A stretch of 64,000 bases of DNA. Origin: Paracoccus methylovorus (GTDB lineage Bacteria > Pseudomonadota > Alphaproteobacteria > Rhodobacterales > Rhodobacteraceae). A program made the position numbers and the translations under genes. The notes below the pieces were generated by a model. It was not told where the DNA came from and did not search any database. It saw only the letters and a program-made list of their open reading frames with translations. Of the stretch, positions 58,757 through 64,000 are shown one piece after another; position 1 is the first letter of the stretch, and each line of letters opens with the position of its first letter. The stretch covers positions 310,001 to 374,000 of the forward strand of contig NZ_CP070368.1 of assembly GCF_016919705.1 (NCBI RefSeq), given 5' to 3'.

Positions 58757-58977
58757 GGCGCGGACTCCTTTGATCGGGGATATGGGGATCGAAGGGGGGG
58801 CAAGTCAAGTCAGAGCGGCACGTCGCCCGCTGCGGCAAACCGTGCAAAGGCAAAGAAACTTGCCTGCAGGCCCGCCGGGACCCTAGCAAGCCCCGCCTCC
58901 AAAACGGGCTCAGGGTGGTGTGGCCGGCGCAGACCGCTTGTTTTCCGGCCAACTGGCGTGTGCCAACGGCGGGTGTT

Positions 58978-59433
58978 CTAGGTGATCTGCTCCAGCCGCT
59001 CGCGCGAGATGTCGCCGGGAACGATGGTAATCGGGCAGGGCAGGCTGGCCACCTCTCGCAGCAGCCGCGTGACCAGCGGCCCCGGCCCCGCGGTTTCGGT
59101 CGAGGCGGCCAGCACAACCACGCCTATCTCGGGGTCGTCGTGGATCTGGGCCACAAGCTCGGCCCCCGGCTCGCCCTCGCGCACGACCAGTTCCGGCTCG
59201 ATGCCGGGTCGGTCGCGCATCCATTTGGCGAAAACTTCGTAATGCGCCTCGATCCGCTCGTAAGCCTCGGCGCGCATGACGTCGGCCACGCCCATGCCGT
59301 GCTGGATGGTATTGGCCGAAATCACCGCCAGCACCTGAACTCCGCCGCCGGTTTTGGCCGCGCGCAGGGCGGCATAGCGGATGGCGTTCAGGCATTCCCG
59401 TGAATCGTCCAGAACCACCAGAAATTTCCGCAT
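58978..59433 (-). CDS. Universal stress protein (UspA family)
   Basis: A 151-residue UspA-fold protein: VVLDDSRECLNAI at the N-terminus and GPLVTRLLREVASLPCPITIVP at the C-terminus with the ATP-loop region. The ATG at 59433 matches the usual start; the frame runs to 59505. Divergent from the sugar transferase, with two CGGTTGCGCAA repeats in front. Confidence 0.88.
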   Translation of the reverse strand: MRKFLVVLDDSRECLNAIRYAALRAAKTGGGVQVLAVISANTIQHGMGVADVMRAEAYERIEAHYEVFAKWMRDRPGIEPELVVREGEPGAELVAQIHDDPEIGVVVLAASTETAGPGPLVTRLLREVASLPCPITIVPGDISRERLEQIT

Positions 59434-59444
59434 GAATACCGCCC

Positions 59445-59494
59445 CGGTTGCGCAAAGATAAGCAAAGACTGGCCGAAAGGTCACGGTTGCGCAA
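59445..59494. promoter_or_regulatory. Twin CGGTTGCGCAA repeats upstream of the UspA gene
   Basis: Identical 11-mers at 59445-59455 and 59484-59494, each holding the palindrome TTGCGCAA, 39 bp apart. A candidate minus-strand -10 (TATCTT, rc at 59455-59460) lies between them. A related CGCGCAA occurs at 59499-59505. Confidence 0.45.
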
Positions 59495-59585
59495 GTCTCG
59501 CGCAATTTCCCGCTTGTAGTAGTTTGAAAACAAGGGGCGCTATGTTAGGCGGAATATTAGCCAAAAGCCGATACGGGACGGGATT

Positions 59586-60335
59586 GTGACGATTCACCAA
59601 GATTGGGATAAGGCCGACATCGCTCGGTTCGCCACATTGCCCCAACCCGAAATGTCGTGGTTCAAGGGCGAGGTTCAGGCGCCCCGTCGCACGACCATGC
59701 CCTTGTCCAAGCGGCTGTTCGATATCACCCTTGCACTGATCCTGCTGGTGCCGCTGTCCATCGTCATGGGGGTCTTTGCGCTGATCCTGCTGATCATGCA
59801 GGGCCGCCCGATTTTTTACGCCGCGCCGCGCATGATCGCGCCGGGACGCAGCTTTACCCACCTCAAGTTCCGCACCATGCTGTGCCAACAGGACGATTTC
59901 GGCGTCACCGGTGCGCATAAGGCCTGGCGTATCACGCCCCTTGGCGATTTCATGCGTCGCACGCGGATCGACGAGTTGCCGCAGTTGTTCAATATCCTCA
60001 AGGGCGACATGAGCTTTGTCGGCCCGCGCCCCACCATCCGCGAATATGTCGAGCGCTATCCGGTCGTTTATGGGCAGGTGCTGAAAAGCCGTCCCGGCGT
60101 TACCGGCCTTGCGACGCTGATCTATCACCGCCACGAAGATCGCATCCTGCGCCGCTGCAAAAGCGCCGAGGCGACCGAGGCCGCCTATGCCCGCCGCTGC
60201 CTGCCGACCAAGCTGAAGATCGACCTGATCTATCAGCGCAACCGGACGCTGGCGCTGGATCTGTGGATCATCTGGCGCACCGTCCTGATCGTTCTGTACA
60301 AGGACGAACGCCCACGCCGGCGCGGCCGTAAATAA
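59586..60335 (+). CDS. Bacterial sugar transferase (polyprenyl-phosphate glycosyl-1-phosphate transferase)
   Basis: A 249-residue monotopic PGT: one reentrant N-terminal membrane segment (about 45-68), then the catalytic region FRTM, DELPQLFNILKGDMSFVGPRP. It transfers a sugar phosphate to undecaprenyl phosphate to start exopolysaccharide or glycan synthesis. The GTG at 59586 follows GGGACGG; an ATG at 59697 is an alternative. It precedes an NDP-sugar epimerase gene. Confidence 0.9.
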   Translation: MTIHQDWDKADIARFATLPQPEMSWFKGEVQAPRRTTMPLSKRLFDITLALILLVPLSIVMGVFALILLIMQGRPIFYAAPRMIAPGRSFTHLKFRTMLCQQDDFGVTGAHKAWRITPLGDFMRRTRIDELPQLFNILKGDMSFVGPRPTIREYVERYPVVYGQVLKSRPGVTGLATLIYHRHEDRILRRCKSAEATEAAYARRCLPTKLKIDLIYQRNRTLALDLWIIWRTVLIVLYKDERPRRRGRK

Positions 60336-60446
60336 GCCCGGTCATTTTTATCTATTTGTGCATCCATCCGGCCGCCGGACGTTATGGCGGCCGATCCGTG
60401 CTTGGCCTATAGGATTCCCAGGCGGCCAGCACGGAAGGGGAAAGGC

Positions 60447-61391
60447 TTGCAGCGAAAGGTTCTCGTGACCGGAGGGGCCGGCTTTATCGGCTGCCATCTT
60501 GTCGATCGTCTGCTTGCGGCAGGGGACGAGGTCGTCGTCCTTGATGATCTGTCAAGCGGCCGGGCGGCCAACCTGTCCCCCAAGGCGCAACTGGTTCGGG
60601 GCGATGTTCTGGACAATGCTTTGGTCGGTTCGCTGCTTGGCGGGGTGGACTGCGTTTTCCATCTTGCGGCGCGGGTGTCGGTGCAGCTTTGCATCTCGGA
60701 CTGGACAGGGGCGCATCGTGTCAATCTGGGGGGCACGATTGCGGTTCTTCAGGCCGCGCATCAGGCCGGAAACATCCCCGTTGTCTATGCCTCTTCGGCG
60801 GCGGTCTATGGCAACCGCTCGGGTGCGGAATGCCGCGAAAGCGACCTGCCCATGCCGATCTCGCCCTATGCCGCCGACAAGCTGGCCGGTGAACATCAGG
60901 CCCGCGCCATGGCCGAGGTGAATGGCCTGCCTTCGGTCGGGCTGCGATTCTTCAACGTTTATGGTCCGGGTCAGGATGCAGCTTCGCCCTATGCCGGGGT
61001 GATCTCGAAATTCTGCGCCAATCGGATGGCCGACCGACCGCATACGATCTTTGGCGACGGCCGGCAGAGCCGGGATTTCATCTACGTGGCCGATGTCGTG
61101 GACGGACTGCTTCGCGCCCGCGATCTGGTGGGAAAAATGCCCCGCGCAGAGGTCTTCAACCTTTGCACCGGGATCGAAACCACGCTGCTAGATCTGGTTC
61201 ATGCCATCGACCGCGTGGCCGGTCGCGGGACCAGCGACATCGAGCATGCCCCGGCCCGCAGCGGCGATATCCGCACCTCGCGCGGCTGTCCGCAGGCCGC
61301 GGGCGCGCGGCTTGGTTTTACCGCCCGAACGGACATCGGCGCGGGTCTGGGGGCATTCTGGGCTGCGCTTGGCCCAGGCGCGGGCGCTTAA
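60447..61391 (+). CDS. NDP-sugar epimerase/dehydratase (extended SDR)
   Basis: A 314-residue extended SDR with nucleotide loop [14 protein letters not shown] and active-site YAADK. It resembles UDP-glucose/GlcNAc 4-epimerases and would supply sugars for the transferase upstream. Start is a TTG at 60447 with GGAAGGGG six bases before; an ATG at 60384 gives an unrelated N-terminus. The stop overlaps truA's by 4 bp. Confidence 0.85.
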   Translation: MQRKVLVTGGAGFIGCHLVDRLLAAGDEVVVLDDLSSGRAANLSPKAQLVRGDVLDNALVGSLLGGVDCVFHLAARVSVQLCISDWTGAHRVNLGGTIAVLQAAHQAGNIPVVYASSAAVYGNRSGAECRESDLPMPISPYAADKLAGEHQARAMAEVNGLPSVGLRFFNVYGPGQDAASPYAGVISKFCANRMADRPHTIFGDGRQSRDFIYVADVVDGLLRARDLVGKMPRAEVFNLCTGIETTLLDLVHAIDRVAGRGTSDIEHAPARSGDIRTSRGCPQAAGARLGFTARTDIGAGLGAFWAALGPGAGA

Positions 61392-62173
61392 CCGTCGGCG
61401 GAAAAGGGCGGGGTCTGATAGCCGACCCCCGTCAGGTAAAGCCCCTGCGGCGGGCAGACCGGCCCGCATGCGGCGCGGTCACAGGCGGCCAATGCCTGGG
61501 CCACGCGATCCGGAGGCCACGCCCCGGCCCCTACACGTTCCAGCGTGCCTACGATCGAGCGGACCTGATTGTGCAGGAACGACCTCGCCCGCAGGGTAAA
61601 GCGGTATTCGCGACCTTGCGGGATCGCTGCTTCCTCGATGGCCAGTTCGTCCAGCGTCTTTTCTGGGCTTTTCGCCTGGCACATGGTCGAGCGGAAAGTG
61701 GTAAAATCATGCCGGCCCAGCAGATGCGCGGCACCCGCGCGCATGGCGGTCAGGTCCAGACGATGTGTCACTTGCCAGGCGCAGCCGCGATCATGGGTCA
61801 ACGGCGCTCGCCGGGCGATCAGCCGGAACAGATAACGCCGCTCATGCGCCGAAAAGCGGGCATGGAAATCATCCGCCACCCGCGCGGCGGCCAGAATGGC
61901 GATGGGGGCGGGTTTCAGGTGCCAGTTCAACGCCTCGGACAGTCGGAAAGGGTCCCAGTCGCGGACCAGATCGGCATGGGCGACCTGTCCGGTGGCATGC
62001 ACGCCTGCGTCGGTGCGACCTGCGGCGGCGATCCGTGCGCCGGCCGCAAAGCCGGGATCGAGCCGAGCCAGCGCCGCCTCGACCGTGCCCTGAACGCTGG
62101 GCCGGTCGGCCTGCGCCTGCCAGCCGGCAAAAGGACCGCCGTCATATTCGATCAGCAAAGCAAAGCGGGGCAT
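61388..62173 (-). CDS. truA: tRNA pseudouridine(38-40) synthase
   Basis: A 261-residue synthase with the catalytic Asp in [14 protein letters not shown] (about residue 54) and GRHDFTTF. Isomerises uridines 38-40 in the anticodon stem. It begins 3 bp after the XpaC-like gene. Confidence 0.95.
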   Translation of the reverse strand: MPRFALLIEYDGGPFAGWQAQADRPSVQGTVEAALARLDPGFAAGARIAAAGRTDAGVHATGQVAHADLVRDWDPFRLSEALNWHLKPAPIAILAAARVADDFHARFSAHERRYLFRLIARRAPLTHDRGCAWQVTHRLDLTAMRAGAAHLLGRHDFTTFRSTMCQAKSPEKTLDELAIEEAAIPQGREYRFTLRARSFLHNQVRSIVGTLERVGAGAWPPDRVAQALAACDRAACGPVCPPQGLYLTGVGYQTPPFSADG

Positions 62174-62176
62174 GGT

Positions 62177-63151
62177 CTAACGGCGCGGCTTTTCGGATTC
62201 GCGGGGGATCAGCAGGTCGTCAAGCGTCATCGGGCTTTGCAACTCCGCCGGCTCGGCCGGAGTTGGCGGGGGACGCACTCCTTCGCGCGCCAGCCGTTCG
62301 CGCAGAACGCTGATCTCGATATCCAGATCGGCTCGGCCACCTTCCAGCAACTTGGCGCGGCGGGCGGCGAATTCGGTTTCCAGATCGTTTAGCAGCGTCT
62401 CGTAATCCTGTCGTGCGCGCGGGTGGCGGGTCTGGGCGTAAAGGTCGGCGAACTTGATCGTCGCGTCGCGCGCGCCTTGCAGATAGATGCTGAGGTAGCG
62501 GCGCAAGGCGCCGATATTGTCGGGGTTATCCTCGACATGGGTGAAAAGATCGCGTGCGGCGGCGGCGAACAGGGCGACGCGGGCCTCTAGGCGCCGGTCG
62601 CCGGTGCGCAGGATGGCGTCCTGCATGGCTTTCAGATGCGCCTCTCCCTCGGTCACGATGCGGTGGACGCGATCCTGCTGGACCCCGTCTATGCCCTCCA
62701 TGCCCTTGTCGCGCATCGGGTCGCTGCCGAAGGACAGCCAGTGCAGCATGGCGCCGGCAAGGCCGATCACCCCGGCCCCGGCCTCTGCGCCCGGCACATA
62801 TGCGCCCAAGGCGAGGCCGAGCCCGGTCAGGATGCCGCCGAAAAGCTTGCGCGGGATCGCCGGGCGGCGTGCGACGCGACGGGCGTCATAGGCTGCCTCG
62901 GCCTGCAACCCCTCGCGCGTCATCCACATGCCCGAGGCGATGCTACCAAAGGCGAGCAGATGCAGCGCCAGCCCGGCCGGATCCTGCCAGAACGCGCTGA
63001 TGAGAAAGGGAATCGCCATGATGGTGACCCAGCGCGTGCGCGATTCCAGCGGGTGGCGGATCTCGCCGGGGGCGGGGCGCGCGGACAGGCGCGGGTCGTT
63101 TTCGTCAAGCCGGGGCTGGGGCGAGAAACGACCGCCGAAACGTTTTGCCAT
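62177..63151 (-). CDS. XpaC-family (5-bromo-4-chloroindolyl phosphate hydrolysis) membrane protein
   Basis: A 324-residue protein with two hydrophobic stretches (about 45-75 and 105-140) and a C-terminal helical region (about 165-290) of the XpaC family. Its genes usually precede a TelA toxic-anion-resistance gene; none is seen here, truA follows. The ATG at 63151 has AGGGGG overlapping the stop of a 27-codon gene. Function unknown. Confidence 0.82.
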   Translation of the reverse strand: MAKRFGGRFSPQPRLDENDPRLSARPAPGEIRHPLESRTRWVTIMAIPFLISAFWQDPAGLALHLLAFGSIASGMWMTREGLQAEAAYDARRVARRPAIPRKLFGGILTGLGLALGAYVPGAEAGAGVIGLAGAMLHWLSFGSDPMRDKGMEGIDGVQQDRVHRIVTEGEAHLKAMQDAILRTGDRRLEARVALFAAAARDLFTHVEDNPDNIGALRRYLSIYLQGARDATIKFADLYAQTRHPRARQDYETLLNDLETEFAARRAKLLEGGRADLDIEISVLRERLAREGVRPPPTPAEPAELQSPMTLDDLLIPRESEKPRR

Positions 63152-63162
63152 CGCCGCCCCCT

Positions 63163-63246
63163 TCAGCCCGCGCCCACGAAAGACGCATAGAGCGTCAAGC
63201 CCATCAACAGAAAGAAGGACAGGCGCTGCATCGCTTTCTGGGACAT
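63163..63246 (-). CDS. 27-codon membrane-peptide gene upstream of the XpaC-like gene
   Basis: Encodes MSQKAMQRL followed by a hydrophobic helix (SFFLLMGLTLYASFVGAG); 27 residues, below usual annotation limits. AAGGAAG lies 6 nt before the ATG, its stop is 11 bp before the XpaC ATG and overlaps that gene's ribosome site. Basic N-terminus then one TM helix suggests an inner-membrane peptide, perhaps partner of XpaC. Found by reading, not confirmed. Confidence 0.6.
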   Translation of the reverse strand: MSQKAMQRLSFFLLMGLTLYASFVGAG

Positions 63247-63326
63247 GGGCTTCCTTTCGGCGCATCATGCGGATTTATCGCAGGATATAGGACGTGGCGG
63301 GCGAGAACGGAAGAGCAGCCGGGTCA

Positions 63327-63411
63327 GGGGGCTCTGCCCCCCGCGCCTTATGTGCCCCTGAACGGGGCGCAAAAGGCGCTCCCCCCGGGATATTTGGGCA
63401 CGAAAGAAACC
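63327..63411 (+). repeat. Intergenic composite repeat, copy D
   Basis: Hairpin GGGGGC/GCCCCC (63327-63341), second hairpin GCCCC/GGGGC (63354-63368), then the core CTCCCCCCGGGATATTT and ACGAAAGAAA. The same order as copy B. It lies between the 27-codon gene and tRNA-Gly. Confidence 0.7.
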
Positions 63412-63444
63412 GGGACCCGCAGAGCGGCTGGCAAAGCGAAAGGA

Positions 63445-63518
63445 TGGAGCGGGTGATGGGAATCGAACCCACGTATTCAGCTTGGAAGGCTGCTGCTCTA
63501 CCATTGAGCTACACCCGC
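63445..63518 (-). tRNA. tRNA-Gly (anticodon TCC)
   Basis: A 74-nt tRNA on the minus strand including encoded CCA. Acceptor GCGGGTG pairs with CACCCGC, discriminator T, anticodon loop CTTCCAA with TCC at 63484-63486, T-arm GGTTCGATTCC. Typical alphaproteobacterial tRNA-Gly. Confidence 0.95.
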
Positions 63519-63604
63519 GTTGCGCCTTTCTATAGGGTCTGGAAAGTCCTTGTGCAAGCGCCGCGCGCTTGACGGTTGCATGGAGGCGGGGCAAGCAGGT
63601 CGGC

Positions 63605-64000
63605 ATGATCGATATCCGTCCCGTGGCCAATATCGTCGGCAAGGTCGTCGTCACGCTGGGGACGGCGATGGCGCTGCCCATGCTGGTCGATTGGTGGCAT
63701 GGCGATGCGCATTGGCTGATCTTTCTGGAATGCGGGATTCTGACCGTGCTGGCGGGCAGTCTGGTGGCGCTGTCCACGCGGCAGAAAGACAAATCGCTGA
63801 CGATCCAGCAGGTCTTTTTGCTGACCGCGCTGCTGTGGCTGGTGGTGCCGGTGGCCGGGGCGCTGCCCTTCATGCTGGGGGCGCCGCATGCGAGCTTTAC
63901 CGACGCCTATTTCGAGGCCATGTCGGGTGTGACCACCACCGGGACCACGGCATTCCCCCAGCTTGACGGCCTGCCCAAGGGCACGAACCTGTGGCGGGCG
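63605..64000 (+). CDS. trkH: TrkH-type potassium uptake membrane subunit (3' end outside window)
   Basis: The frame is open from ATG at 63605 to the window end, 132 residues of a protein usually about 480. Two or three hydrophobic helices and the first K+ selectivity loop SGVTTTGTTAF are visible. It would partner with TrkA to import K+. The rest and any trkA lie outside. Confidence 0.88.
   Translation, partial: MIDIRPVANIVGKVVVTLGTAMALPMLVDWWHGDAHWLIFLECGILTVLAGSLVALSTRQKDKSLTIQQVFLLTALLWLVVPVAGALPFMLGAPHASFTDAYFEAMSGVTTTGTTAFPQLDGLPKGTNLWRA

Noticed and set aside
58880-58930. A tRNA-Trp-like anticodon arm (CCTCCAAAA between CCCG and CGGG)
   Set aside because: No matching acceptor, D or T arms can be drawn around it.

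Overview
The window is 64 kb of a GC-rich alphaproteobacterial chromosome, most likely Paracoccus (close to P. denitrificans). The reasons are the tail of a norCBQDEF nitric oxide reductase cluster, strong GC3 bias, soxBDAG sarcosine oxidase, frcBCAK fructose uptake, a CbpA/CbpM chaperone pair, and many ATGA, TGATG and 4-bp tail-to-tail gene overlaps. This is inferred from gene content; no database search was possible. There is no phage, insertion sequence or CRISPR array: this is core and near-core chromosome with small accessory genes.

Layout. 1-3264: end of norQ, then norD, norE, norF; a Crp/Fnr regulator (3306-3980) faces them. 4081-13054: a divergent amino-sugar region. The left arm is kinase, GntR regulator, SIS deaminase, nagA; the right arm is murQ plus a four-gene ABC importer. 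Both are controlled from a shared region carrying paired 11-bp repeats. 13051-13938: CDF metal transporter. 14129-20963: gltD, an exported protein, gltB. 21114-24538: uppP, an SDR protein and a GMC-type oxidoreductase. 24805-24889: tRNA-Leu. Then a Nudix hydrolase, a response-regulator phosphatase, ilvA, argG and mogA.

30588-35541: frcBCAK fructose importer with the divergent ROK regulator frcR and a perfect operator between them. 35560-38686: cbpA/cbpM, a DUF1289 protein, ruvX, ccmI. 38889-44658: soxBDAG, interrupted by an autonomous small membrane-protein gene. 44719-47128: an exported protein, sodB, a PCu(A)C copper chaperone and an esterase. 47125-49841: copA, preceded by a Cys/His/Pro-rich 84-codon ORF whose 3' end can pair with the copA Shine-Dalgarno sequence. 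49979-51610: L,D-transpeptidase and mnmH. 51607-57126: nucleoside ABC importer (BMP type) with purine nucleoside phosphorylase. 57218-59433: rimI, tsaB, nfuA, a UspA protein. 59586-61391: sugar transferase and epimerase. 61388-64000: truA, an XpaC-like protein with an overlooked 27-codon gene in front, tRNA-Gly and the start of trkH.

Working together: the amino-sugar genes form a route from imported (Mur/Glc)NAc through the 6-phosphate to fructose-6-phosphate. The BMP transporter and PNP form a nucleoside salvage unit. The copper genes (PCu(A)C, CopA, the leader ORF) cluster near a cytochrome-rich denitrification and c-type-cytochrome (ccmI) background. The most interesting candidate is the leader-ORF/hairpin arrangement in front of copA (49557-49841), which resembles a copper-responsive translational switch.
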